From Chryseobacterium oleae (GTDB lineage: Bacteria; Bacteroidota; Bacteroidia; Flavobacteriales; Weeksellaceae), in assembly GCF_900115055.1 (NCBI RefSeq), contig NZ_FOVD01000009.1, positions 62,001-126,000 of the forward strand: a DNA stretch of 64,000 bases, written 5' to 3'. Under the pieces are notes generated by a model that was given only the letters and a program-made list of their open reading frames with translations, did not search any database and had not been told where the DNA came from. Within the stretch, counting starts at the first letter, position 1; every line of letters starts with the position of its first letter. This document shows, in pieces, positions 48,758-56,550 of this stretch. Position numbers and translations under genes: made by a program.

Positions 48758-49540
48758 TAGTTTGAAAAAATTCCTTGCGGTTTCCGTGGTTTCATCTGCC
48801 ACTTCAGAGATACTCATCTTCTTCCAGTGGGCGATCGTCTGTGCTACGTAAGGCAGAAAAGACGGTTCGTTCCGGCGGTTCTGCATTCGCGGCATATTCT
48901 TCGGAAGCATGAACGGGGCGTCGGTTTCTATCATCATGCGGTCCAGCGGAGTGTATTTGATCACGTCTTCCAGATGTTTAAATCTTTTGTCATCACTTAT
49001 CGCGCCGGTAAATCCTAAATAAAATCCTTTATCAAGATAGATTTTAGCTTCTCCAAGCGTTCCTGTGAAGCAATGAACAACCGCTTCCGGTAACCGGGAA
49101 AGATATTCATCTGTAATTTCATTAAATCTTTTGAAAGCTGATCGTTCATGCAGGAAAAGAGGTTTGTCAACTTCAACGGCTAATTCCAGCTGGGCTCTGT
49201 AGCATTTTTCCTGAATGGGTCTGGGAGAGAAATCCCGGTCGAAATCCAGTCCGCATTCTCCTACTGATACGACCTGATCTGATTGCAAAAGGTTTCTAAG
49301 TTCCCGGATACTTTCCTGATTAAAAGACTTGGCATCGTGGGGATGAATTCCTGCTGTAGAAAATAAAATGTCATGATATTCTTCTACGATCTCCGCAGAT
49401 TCTTTACTTCCGCGTACGCTTGTTCCAGTGAGGATCATTTGCTCTACCCCATTGTCCAGGGCGCGGTTGATAATTTCTTCGTGTTCGTTATAGAACTGTT
49501 TATTGGTCAGGTTAATGCCAATATCAATGTATGTATTCAT
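48755..49540 (-). CDS. tatD: TatD family nuclease (261 aa)
   Basis: The start MNTYIDIGINLTNKQF and the blocks STAGIHPHDAK, VGECGLDFDRDFSP, VVHCFTGT and IETDAPFMLPKNM are TatD signatures, with the metal-binding His, Glu and Asp in place. E. coli TatD is a metal-dependent 3'-5' exonuclease on single-stranded DNA and RNA. The stop overlaps the terminator and the start overlaps the upstream gene by 17 bp, so it is the last gene of the SDR/tRNA operon, consistent with an RNA role here. Confidence 0.9.
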   Translation of the reverse strand: MNTYIDIGINLTNKQFYNEHEEIINRALDNGVEQMILTGTSVRGSKESAEIVEEYHDILFSTAGIHPHDAKSFNQESIRELRNLLQSDQVVSVGECGLDFDRDFSPRPIQEKCYRAQLELAVEVDKPLFLHERSAFKRFNEITDEYLSRLPEAVVHCFTGTLGEAKIYLDKGFYLGFTGAISDDKRFKHLEDVIKYTPLDRMMIETDAPFMLPKNMPRMQNRRNEPSFLPYVAQTIAHWKKMSISEVADETTETARNFFKL

Positions 49541-49856
49541 TTGTTTTTGTTTTGTCTTTGTTTATAAAATATCTTACAACCTTGGGGTCTTTCAAAACGT
49601 TTTTGAATTCTTTTTCAGAATAAAATCCTCTAAAATCCGAACGCTTTACTCCGTTGAATTCTTTCGTTATTTTCACCCAGATGATTTTGTGTCTGGCTTT
49701 TCTGGCTTTTTTAAATGTAACAGTTTCATTTAGCTGATCTTTGATAACTGCTTTTGCTGTTCTTCGCCATTTTTTATTACCATATTTTCTAAGTTCCTGA
49801 GAGATTTTTCCGTCTTCTCCAGCTCTGAAATTTCCTTTATTATAAGTATTTCTCAT
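49524..49856 (-). CDS. Small basic protein coupled to tatD (110 aa)
   Basis: Strongly basic, with RKYGNKKWRRTAKAVI and TFKKARKARHKIIWVKITKE near the middle; no family recognised. The charge suggests nucleic acid binding. It overlaps tatD by 17 bp and starts 19 bp after a tRNA-Ser-like gene, so it is expressed with both. Confidence 0.55.
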   Translation of the reverse strand: MRNTYNKGNFRAGEDGKISQELRKYGNKKWRRTAKAVIKDQLNETVTFKKARKARHKIIWVKITKEFNGVKRSDFRGFYSEKEFKNVLKDPKVVRYFINKDKTKTNEYIH

Positions 49857-49875
49857 CTTTTATTCACATTAAAAA

Positions 49876-49946
49876 GGGAGGCAAGCGGGATTCGAACCCG
49901 CGTATCATATTAGCAATATGCGCTTTTCCGTTAAACTATTGCCTCC
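49876..49946 (-). tRNA. tRNA-Ser-like (GCT) lacking a long variable arm
   Basis: Acceptor GGAGGCA/TGCCTCC and T-arm GCGGG/CCCGC with TTCGAAT are perfect. Anticodon stem core CATA/TATG with loop TTGCTAA gives GCT, but the variable region is only about 4 nt. Discriminator C. Located inside a protein operon. Confidence 0.72.
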
Positions 49947-50001
49947 GTTTATTTGAAAATTTAAGAGTTTAGTATTTCTTCATTGTTTTAGTTTTTAAAA
50001 T

Positions 50002-50071
50002 AGAAACAGACAGGGCCCGAACCTGCAACCTTCCGGTGAAGGGAATGTTTTTCCAGTTAAACTACTGTTTC
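50002..50071 (-). tRNA. tRNA-like with apparent TCA anticodon
   Basis: Acceptor GAAACAG/CTGTTTC is perfect and T-arm GCAGG/CCTGT has loop TTCGGGC (one wobble). The anticodon stem TTCC/GGAA holds loop CTTCACC, read as TCA with U33, which would pair with UGA. It lies 5 bp after the stop of the gene at 50077. Confidence 0.65.
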
Positions 50072-50076
50072 TGTAT

Positions 50077-51993
50077 TTATGCTTCCACTTCCAGCAGGCT
50101 GAAATATTCTGAAGCGGTGAGCGCTCTGGGAAAGCCGCGTGGCGTAATTTCCCTTTCCAGCTCACAGATCAGAAGATCGCCCTGTCTTTTCAGACATTTG
50201 ATGTGTGGAATAATGTTTTCATGTATTCTGAAAGTAGATGCGATGGCGGTGAGTGCATTTCCTTTATATTCCTGTTCTATCCAAAGCCAGTGTTCCTTTT
50301 CTGTGGAAGGGCACCAGCATTTTACGGCGTAGGAATACTGATCTGTTTCACGCCAGGTATAAATTCCTAATTTTTTATTTTCAATTTTATACACCTCATA
50401 ACGGTTGATTCTTCGGATCTGGGTTTTATTTCCGTTTTGATCGTATTCGTTGTAATTCAGTTCCACTTCTTCTTCATTGATCTTTTCTGCTTCCAGGCGA
50501 TTCATCAGATTTCCTACTCCAATATAATTAAAACAGAAGAGACGCAGATTTCTGTCCGTAGATTCGAAGAATTCTTCAAACTGTATGGTTTCCACCCCAT
50601 TCCAGAGTTTTTCTATTTTTTCCAGAATTTTGGTGAAAAACGGAGTTTCAAATCTCGTCCACTGACGTTCATATTCTCTCGTCATAAAGTTCTGAAAACT
50701 GCTGTGACGCAGCTTCAGAATGGAAATCAGTTTCCGGATGGTGTAATTCTGCTGATGCACCACATAGTTGAAAGACGCTCCGGAGAGGATCAGTTTATCT
50801 TTGGAAAGATACATTCTGTCATTGATCTTAAAATAAATATTTTTAGCCAGATGTTCAAAATGATCTTCTTTTTGATACAGATAAAAATTGATCTGCTTCA
50901 ATGCCGGAAGACGCGAACCATTCTGTCTTTCATCACCGAAAAAATTAATATACTCCAGAGATTTAAAATTAACTTTGAATGCATTGGTCAACCTTCCGTT
51001 GATTCTCTTAAGATGGTCAAATTCCAAAGAAGTATGCATCTCCAGATCCCCGACTTCCTGAATTTTAGTTGCAATCGTCTGGTAGGTTTTATACGTTCCT
51101 TTTACTTTTTCCAAAGATATAAAATGACAGGTTTCTCCCTGAATCTGAATATTTCCGTTCACATTCTTCAACAATGGAAATCTTACGCCTGAATTACGGT
51201 TAACAGAAATGCTGCCTGAAGTCTCCAGCAATGGAAAATCTGCATAGCAACCCTGTTCCAATAGAATATTTCCTGTGATTTCCTGAAGCACCGGAAAAGA
51301 AGCTTTTGTCTTTTCAAATCTGAGGTGTCCGACTATTTTTTTCAGTTCCGGAAAATCGTGGGTAAAATAATGCCCTGTTTTGTCACGGCATTCCATATTG
51401 ATCTGCCCCTGAAGAAATTCAAGGTAGGGAAAGGATACATTTTTACCGTAAACATTGATCCTTCCACGGATTTCATAGTACGGAATAATAATATCGTTAC
51501 CGAAAATATCAACATTAAAAATACCTTCTTTCGGAAGAAATTCCACTTCATACTGATAATTGATCGGGATGACAATTCTGGACTGCACCAGTTTTTTACC
51601 TCTTGCAATGACACTGGCTTTTTTAAGGGAAATATTTCCTCCTATCGTTGCCAGGTTTTTAAAATCAAAATTGATGATGCATTTGAAATGACCTTTTACT
51701 GTTTCCAACTCCTGGATTTGGGCGAAACAATGAAGCGTGAAGTTTTCTTCTACCGTTTTAAGATTGGGAAGAGAACAGTCTGCCGCATCTACAGACAAAG
51801 ATCCATTGATTGTTCTCAAGTTTGGAAACTGACATCCTTCTCCACGCAGAAGCAGGGTTCCGTTCAGTTCTTCAATGTCCCATGTGATGTTCCTGCCATA
51901 TATTTCTACGGTCACATGGTCATCAAAAGCCGTCTCCGGAAGGTCTTCCTCGGAGAATACTTTATATCTTGTGATGGGATCAGTCGTATGCAT
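50077..51993 (-). CDS. Leucine-rich/Receptor-L-like repeat protein (638 aa)
   Basis: Residues ~55-340 repeat a 'FP.L..I.G.L.....' unit about every 20-25 residues (CQFPNLRTINGSLSVDAADC, SLPNLKTVEENFTLH, FPELKKIVGHLRFEKT, FPVLQEITGNILLEQ), giving a solenoid like L-domain/LRR proteins. The C-terminal ~250 residues are helical then beta-rich and unassigned. No signal peptide, so it is cytoplasmic. It lies between tRNA-like genes in the operon behind promoter 5. Possibly a recognition scaffold; inference. Confidence 0.6.
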   Translation of the reverse strand: MHTTDPITRYKVFSEEDLPETAFDDHVTVEIYGRNITWDIEELNGTLLLRGEGCQFPNLRTINGSLSVDAADCSLPNLKTVEENFTLHCFAQIQELETVKGHFKCIINFDFKNLATIGGNISLKKASVIARGKKLVQSRIVIPINYQYEVEFLPKEGIFNVDIFGNDIIIPYYEIRGRINVYGKNVSFPYLEFLQGQINMECRDKTGHYFTHDFPELKKIVGHLRFEKTKASFPVLQEITGNILLEQGCYADFPLLETSGSISVNRNSGVRFPLLKNVNGNIQIQGETCHFISLEKVKGTYKTYQTIATKIQEVGDLEMHTSLEFDHLKRINGRLTNAFKVNFKSLEYINFFGDERQNGSRLPALKQINFYLYQKEDHFEHLAKNIYFKINDRMYLSKDKLILSGASFNYVVHQQNYTIRKLISILKLRHSSFQNFMTREYERQWTRFETPFFTKILEKIEKLWNGVETIQFEEFFESTDRNLRLFCFNYIGVGNLMNRLEAEKINEEEVELNYNEYDQNGNKTQIRRINRYEVYKIENKKLGIYTWRETDQYSYAVKCWCPSTEKEHWLWIEQEYKGNALTAIASTFRIHENIIPHIKCLKRQGDLLICELEREITPRGFPRALTASEYFSLLEVEA

Positions 51994-52405
51994 TTTCTGT
52001 CAGTTGGGTTATGGGATTGTATTCCTGCTGGATGTATTTCACAAAATAGTCACTTTCTATGCGAAGGATTTTATGTTCACCGTGAAAAATAAAGCCATCG
52101 CCATAGACTCTGAAAGTTTCCGTACTGCCATCTTTTTCAATGATCTTATATCCGGGTGCTTTCAGGGTATGCTGGTTGCTTGTCTTTTCCAGACAGTATT
52201 CTTTATAGGTTTTGGTGTGTTCTTCTAAGTTGTTGATTTTTTCCCTTGCCTCCGAACTTCTTCTTAGGTAAGGCTTAATGTCAGATGATTCGGGAACATT
52301 CGTGTTTTCTACAAAATGAAGGGTACTTTCCTGTGGAACAGGAACAACTGTTATTTCTTCAACGGGACCGTTTTCTCTAAAAAAATCAAATATCTTTTTC
52401 AACAT
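51980..52405 (-). CDS. Uncharacterised protein coupled to the repeat protein (141 aa)
   Basis: No family recognised. The first helix (MLKKIFDFFRENG) is amphipathic, the middle has a charged helix, the end is beta-rich (FRVYGDGFIFHGEHKILRIE). It overlaps the repeat protein gene by 14 bp, so the two are translationally coupled and likely partners. Confidence 0.5.
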   Translation of the reverse strand: MLKKIFDFFRENGPVEEITVVPVPQESTLHFVENTNVPESSDIKPYLRRSSEAREKINNLEEHTKTYKEYCLEKTSNQHTLKAPGYKIIEKDGSTETFRVYGDGFIFHGEHKILRIESDYFVKYIQQEYNPITQLTENAYD

Positions 52406-52432
52406 GGCTTTTATTTTTTGATGATAAAAACA

Positions 52433-52504
52433 GAAAGAAAATCGGATTCGAACCGATAATTCGCTTCTTAGAAGCTGGTTTTCTCCGGATTAAACTATTT
52501 CTTT
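52433..52504 (-). tRNA. tRNA-like, anticodon unassigned
   Basis: Acceptor AAAGAAA/TTTCTTT and T-arm ATCGG/CCGAT with TTCGAAT are perfect. The D-arm GTTT/AAAC matches those of the two tRNA-like genes at 49.9-50.1 kb. The anticodon region AGCTTCTAAGAAGC folds best as a short-loop hairpin (GCTTC, TAA, GAAGC), so no anticodon can be assigned safely. Confidence 0.55.
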
Positions 52505-52519
52505 CCTTATTATTTTCTG

Positions 52520-52589
52520 TGAAACGGCAGGATTCGAACCTGCGCCTCTGACTTGCCGAACCAGCGCTCTTCCATTGAGCTAACGTTTC
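52520..52589 (-). tRNA. tRNA-like, possibly Ala (GGC)
   Basis: Acceptor GAAACG/CGTTTC (6 bp), D-arm GCTC/GAGC, T-arm GCAGG/CCTGC with TTCGAAT. Anticodon stem CTGGT/GTCAG (two wobbles) with loop TCGGCAA would give GGC but puts C at position 33, so the identity is uncertain. Confidence 0.6.
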
Positions 52590-52594
52590 TCCTT

Positions 52595-53959
52595 TTACCA
52601 GGCATTTATTTTATAATTTTTCAGCAGTACTCCGCTGTAATAATTTCCTTTTATTCCCTCAACGACCGGATGCAAAATTCGCGCAGCTCCGTCTACAGAA
52701 TCCAGTGGCGGAATATATCCCTGCTCAAACTGTTTCTTTCGAAGACTTTCCTTCGCACCTGTAGAAATCCATCCTACATCCACGGCACTCATATAAATCT
52801 GATCGTTTTCAAATTCTTTTGCTGAGGTAAGCGTCATCATATTCAGGGCTGCTTTTGTCATATTCGTGTGCGGATGAAATACCGTTTTATTATCATAACT
52901 GAAAATACCTTCCGAAGACGTCACATTGATGATGAATTTCTCCTGAAATGCTGAGTTTCTCATCAAAGGTTTCAGCTCTTTAATCAGAAAATAAGGCGCG
53001 ATATGATTGATCAGATTCACCTCTACCAGTTCATACATGGAAACTTCTTCCAGTGTAGAATTCCAGCTCGTTTTTTCCCTGTTATCCACAGGCTGTCCGA
53101 AACGGGTAAGCGCCACCGGAGTTTCATCGTTCTGCGCATATTCAAGTTTTGCAATTTCGCTTGAAATTTCTGTCTGATTGGGGAAAAGATTCTGAATATT
53201 TTTAAATTCAATACACTTTTCTTTCTCACGATTGATGATCGGAAGATAGTATTCATCCGGATATTTTATGGTTTGAGCGGCATTATTGATCAGGATATCC
53301 AGTGTATCAAAACGGGTTTTATAAAAATCTATAAAATCCTGTATCGCCTTTAGATTTCTCAAATCCAAACCGTATACCCAAAGTCTTTCTTTCCAGTCTT
53401 CATAATCTGCTTCCTGCTGCATCATTTCCAGCGCCAATGCGGGAAAACGGGTTGTCAAAACCAAATTGGCTCCGCTTCTCAACAGCTTCAATGCGGTTGC
53501 CCATCCTACTTTTACTCTTCCTCCCGTCAGGATCACATTTCTTCCTTTGAGGTCTGCCGTTTCAAAACGTTTTTCATAGTTTTCTGTAGCACATTTCGGA
53601 CAGAGTCTTGTATAAAAAGAATGGGCATACTGATAGCTCTGGTTACAGCAGTAGCAGTTTTTTGGGATATGAAGCGGCGTGAGTTTCGTCTCCTCTTTTT
53701 CTTCATCATAAAAAGCTGAAGCGCCTGCCAATGCCTTTTGCATCAGGACAGCATCAGAACTCACCGCGAGATCATGAGATTTCATTCTGGAATAATTTTC
53801 CTGGCGGTTCTGCTTTTTTGCGTTCTTATGAATTTTCGTGATCAGTCCTGAAAAAGTTTTATTGTCAGGATTGAGGAATGGATCGTCTTTCAAAGCATCC
53901 AATACCTTGAGACATGTTTCCCATTCATTTTGTGAAAATTTTTGATCTGAAAAATTCAT
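52595..53959 (-). CDS. SDR-fold protein with N-terminal zinc ribbon, catalytic Tyr missing (454 aa)
   Basis: Residues ~95-125 hold CYCCNQSYQYAHSFYTRLCP with a further Cys pair, a zinc-ribbon-like site. A Rossmann SDR domain follows (NVILTGGRVKVGWATAL, then INNAAQ). At the active-site position the usual YxxxK reads TNMTK, so the Tyr is replaced by Thr, although the Ser (NVTSSEG) and Lys remain. Reductase activity is doubtful; NAD(P)-binding or RNA-end chemistry are alternatives. First gene after promoter 5; two tRNA-like genes follow it. Confidence 0.75.
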   Translation of the reverse strand: MNFSDQKFSQNEWETCLKVLDALKDDPFLNPDNKTFSGLITKIHKNAKKQNRQENYSRMKSHDLAVSSDAVLMQKALAGASAFYDEEKEETKLTPLHIPKNCYCCNQSYQYAHSFYTRLCPKCATENYEKRFETADLKGRNVILTGGRVKVGWATALKLLRSGANLVLTTRFPALALEMMQQEADYEDWKERLWVYGLDLRNLKAIQDFIDFYKTRFDTLDILINNAAQTIKYPDEYYLPIINREKEKCIEFKNIQNLFPNQTEISSEIAKLEYAQNDETPVALTRFGQPVDNREKTSWNSTLEEVSMYELVEVNLINHIAPYFLIKELKPLMRNSAFQEKFIINVTSSEGIFSYDNKTVFHPHTNMTKAALNMMTLTSAKEFENDQIYMSAVDVGWISTGAKESLRKKQFEQGYIPPLDSVDGAARILHPVVEGIKGNYYSGVLLKNYKINAW

Positions 53960-53977
53960 AGCTTCAGTTTATATCTG

Positions 53978-54013
53978 CAAAATTATCTGCGCAGTACGCA
54001 ATCTTTTTACGCA
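53978..54013 (-). promoter_or_regulatory. Island promoter/operator 5 (SDR, tRNA-like, LRR, tatD operon)
   Basis: Minus strand: TGCGTA, AAAAGAT, TGCGTA (53995-54013), 9 bp, then TAATTTTG (53978-53985), an exact TAnnTTTG box. It lies between the stop of the gene at 54029 and the SDR start. Confidence 0.75.
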
Positions 54014-54028
54014 CTGAAATTTTATTTG

Positions 54029-54679
54029 TTATTCGTTGATAAATTTTTCAAGAAAACCGATCAGCTGTTTCCCGCCGTGGCTCCACCGGATTCCGTGGCC
54101 TTCTTTTTCCCTGACTTCAAAAACAAGCTCATGTTTGTAATGATAGAAAACATTCCACCAGGTTCTGTTGTCCAGAATATAGTTGATCTTTTCCATCACT
54201 TTTTCCTGTTTCTGTAGGTTATTTCCTTTGATCTCACCCCAGAACTGATCATCCATTCTTCCGATATGTTTTTCACAGGCTCTCTGTGCAATGGTAATTT
54301 CACTGTTAAAAGGTTTCATGCAGGCTTCGATTAACATTTCTTTTAAAGGCGGAACAGCATTTTCATCGCGGATGCTGGCGGATGTCAGGCGCTGCCCCAG
54401 AATATTCAGCCAGTGCTCAAACGGAATATTTTCAAGTCGTGATGCTTTCACCTCATCGGAGTCGTTGCTTTGGAATATATCGATGAACTGTTCAAAACTT
54501 TTCGTTCGGTTCGGCTTTATTTCTTCATTAAAATAGGGAAGTTCCCATTCCAGCGTATTATCCTGAAATTTTCTGATATTGTTTTGCATCGCCTGCAGAT
54601 GTTCTTCAGCGAGAATGGCCTGATATTTTTCTATCCAGGAGTCTGAAATTAATGGAATATAAGAAGTAAATACATTCAT
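54029..54679 (-). CDS. Uncharacterised protein downstream of DUF434 gene (216 aa)
   Basis: No family recognised. It is helical with several Trp residues and a segment QRACEKHIGRMDDQFWGEIK. It starts 3 bp after the DUF434 gene's stop, so they form a two-gene operon. Its terminator region holds promoter 5. Confidence 0.5.
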   Translation of the reverse strand: MNVFTSYIPLISDSWIEKYQAILAEEHLQAMQNNIRKFQDNTLEWELPYFNEEIKPNRTKSFEQFIDIFQSNDSDEVKASRLENIPFEHWLNILGQRLTSASIRDENAVPPLKEMLIEACMKPFNSEITIAQRACEKHIGRMDDQFWGEIKGNNLQKQEKVMEKINYILDNRTWWNVFYHYKHELVFEVREKEGHGIRWSHGGKQLIGFLEKFINE

Positions 54680-54682
54680 TTT

Positions 54683-55396
54683 TTAAACCGTTTTGATAAG
54701 ATTAACTTCCAGTTTTTCTTCTGTGATGAGATGTGCAATGAGATTGAACCATTGTTGACAGTGATCCAGAATCCATGCATCTGAAGACACTGCAATTTCT
54801 GAATTTTCTGCTAAAAATTTATCCGGATTGAACTCCAGTTCTGCTTCCCAGTTCAGTTTGTTTTCTTCTGCAAAATCAAGGACGATTTGTTTAATCCATC
54901 CGCTGTTGGAAACCGGTTTGTCAAAAATCCAGACGATCTTCTGTACCTCAGCTTTTTGAAAAAATGCAGCCACCAATTCCACCGCTTTTTGAGTTTGATT
55001 GACTCTTTTATACGTTCCGTGAACGCCTGAAAGATCGCGAAAACATCCGTCTACTCCTTCAAAAACATAAGCACCGGACAGTAAACTTTCCATTAAAATC
55101 AATACATTGAAACCATCCAGATAAAGGATTTTGTTTTTCAGATCCGAAACTTCCAGCTGTTTATCTTTTCTGTGTTTTATTTGCTGTTCAGATGCGGAAG
55201 CTCCGCGCAATGCCTGAATCTGACGTGTTTTCAGCTTGTATCTGTTTCCCACGAGTTCAGAAGAAGCTTTCTCTGCGTAGCCTCTGCTCAATAAATACAT
55301 CATGTCCTGAACAGCCATTTTCAGCTTATCAACCTGTTTTTGTGAACCGAAAATCACATCATCCCCTGTATTTTTTCCCCGGTTTCTGTTATTCAT
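54683..55396 (-). CDS. DUF434/DUF5616 protein, PIN-like (237 aa)
   Basis: The N-terminal ~70 residues match DUF434 (MAVQDMMYLLSRGYAEKASS, LVGNRYKLKTRQ) and the rest the associated PIN-like domain: LYLDGFNVLILMESLLSGA, VWIFDKPVSNSG and AVSSDAWILDHC put acidic residues where PIN nucleases bind metal. The ATG at 55396 is used; 55432 is an in-frame alternative. RNA cleavage is plausible but unproven. Confidence 0.72.
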   Translation of the reverse strand: MNNRNRGKNTGDDVIFGSQKQVDKLKMAVQDMMYLLSRGYAEKASSELVGNRYKLKTRQIQALRGASASEQQIKHRKDKQLEVSDLKNKILYLDGFNVLILMESLLSGAYVFEGVDGCFRDLSGVHGTYKRVNQTQKAVELVAAFFQKAEVQKIVWIFDKPVSNSGWIKQIVLDFAEENKLNWEAELEFNPDKFLAENSEIAVSSDAWILDHCQQWFNLIAHLITEEKLEVNLIKTV

Positions 55397-55574
55397 ACTC
55401 AAAAATAGTTTTTTAAGCGGATAAAATTGCACTTATCTATTTCCTACGCTCTGTTTTATGTTAATTAATCAACATATAAAAGGTGGAGTTATACATTTTA
55501 CAACAAAAGAGATATTTCGTACAACGTTTTGATTTTCATAAGGAATATGTTTGCAGAGAATAAAAATATCGATT

Positions 55575-56426
55575 ATGAATACCTTAAAAAAATTATGTTA
55601 CCTGTTGACAGCAATGCTTTTATCTGCTGCCTTTGTATCATGTTCTGATAACGACGATATGGTCATGGAACAGATCACTCCCTCACAGAAACTTTCTTCC
55701 ACTCCCTGGGAAACTACGGCTGCAAGAGACAAGAATGGTCAGCCTGTGAACCTCAACGATGCCAGTGTAAACGGTTTTGTGGGTTTTGCCTACTTTAAAG
55801 CCGATGGAAATTTTGTGATTTACGGATTAAATGACGTTTTAAGATCCAGAGGAACATGGTCTGTAGATCCACTGGGGAAAACCAGAATCATCACCGCATT
55901 GAACCCAGACGGGACGACCATCTTTACCCGTTCTGTGGACATTCTGGTACTGAACAACAATGAATTCACGTACAGAATTCACACCAATCCAAGTGACCCT
56001 TCTGTTTATTACGATATTATCCATACCAAAACGGCTCACGCTGAACCAGCGAATGGTCAGCTTACTTTAGCTTCTACCCCGTGGGAAACTACAGGCGCTA
56101 AAAACAGCAGCGGAAATCCTGTAGCCTTAACAGATCCTAGTGTTTCCGGTTTTGTTGGATATTCTTATTTTAAAGCGAACGGTACTTTTACTATTTACGG
56201 GCTGAATAATGTACTGAGATCCCAGGGAACATGGTCCATTTCTCCGGACGGAAAGAAGAGGACAATCACCGCTCTGGACGCGAACGGTAATGTACTTTTC
56301 ACCAGAACCGTTGATATTCTTACGCTGAACAGTTCTGAATTTACCTACAGAATCACTCCTGATGCAGGAAATCCTTCTGTCTACTACGATATCATCCATA
56401 CCAAAGTAGATCATAAGGAACCATAG
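55575..56426 (+). CDS. Lipoprotein with two tandem DUF4822-like domains (283 aa)
   Basis: The N-terminus MNTLKKLCYLLTAMLLSAAF ends in VSC, a lipobox, so it is probably membrane-anchored. Two ~115-residue repeats follow, each with STPWETT, GLN(D/N)VLRS(R/Q)GTWS and PSVYYDIIHTK. They fit DUF4822. The ATG at 55575 gives the proper signal peptide; 55551 would add 8 residues in front. It stands outside the RNA island on the other strand. Confidence 0.72.
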   Translation: MNTLKKLCYLLTAMLLSAAFVSCSDNDDMVMEQITPSQKLSSTPWETTAARDKNGQPVNLNDASVNGFVGFAYFKADGNFVIYGLNDVLRSRGTWSVDPLGKTRIITALNPDGTTIFTRSVDILVLNNNEFTYRIHTNPSDPSVYYDIIHTKTAHAEPANGQLTLASTPWETTGAKNSSGNPVALTDPSVSGFVGYSYFKANGTFTIYGLNNVLRSQGTWSISPDGKKRTITALDANGNVLFTRTVDILTLNSSEFTYRITPDAGNPSVYYDIIHTKVDHKEP

Positions 56427-56455
56427 ATATTTTTTAAGTTAGTTGATCATGGATG

Positions 56456-56494
56456 GACTTCGGCGGCCCAAAGGGCCGCCGAAGTCTTTTTTTT
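56456..56494 (+). terminator. Strong bidirectional terminator
   Basis: GACTTCGGCGGCCC, AAA, GGGCCGCCGAAGTC is a perfect 14-bp stem followed by eight T. It serves the lipoprotein gene and possibly the convergent MBL gene. Confidence 0.92.
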
Positions 56495-56550
56495 AATAAG
56501 CTTATGATCGTATCATGTTCAATAAAATCATTGAAACAGCATTGCTTTTC

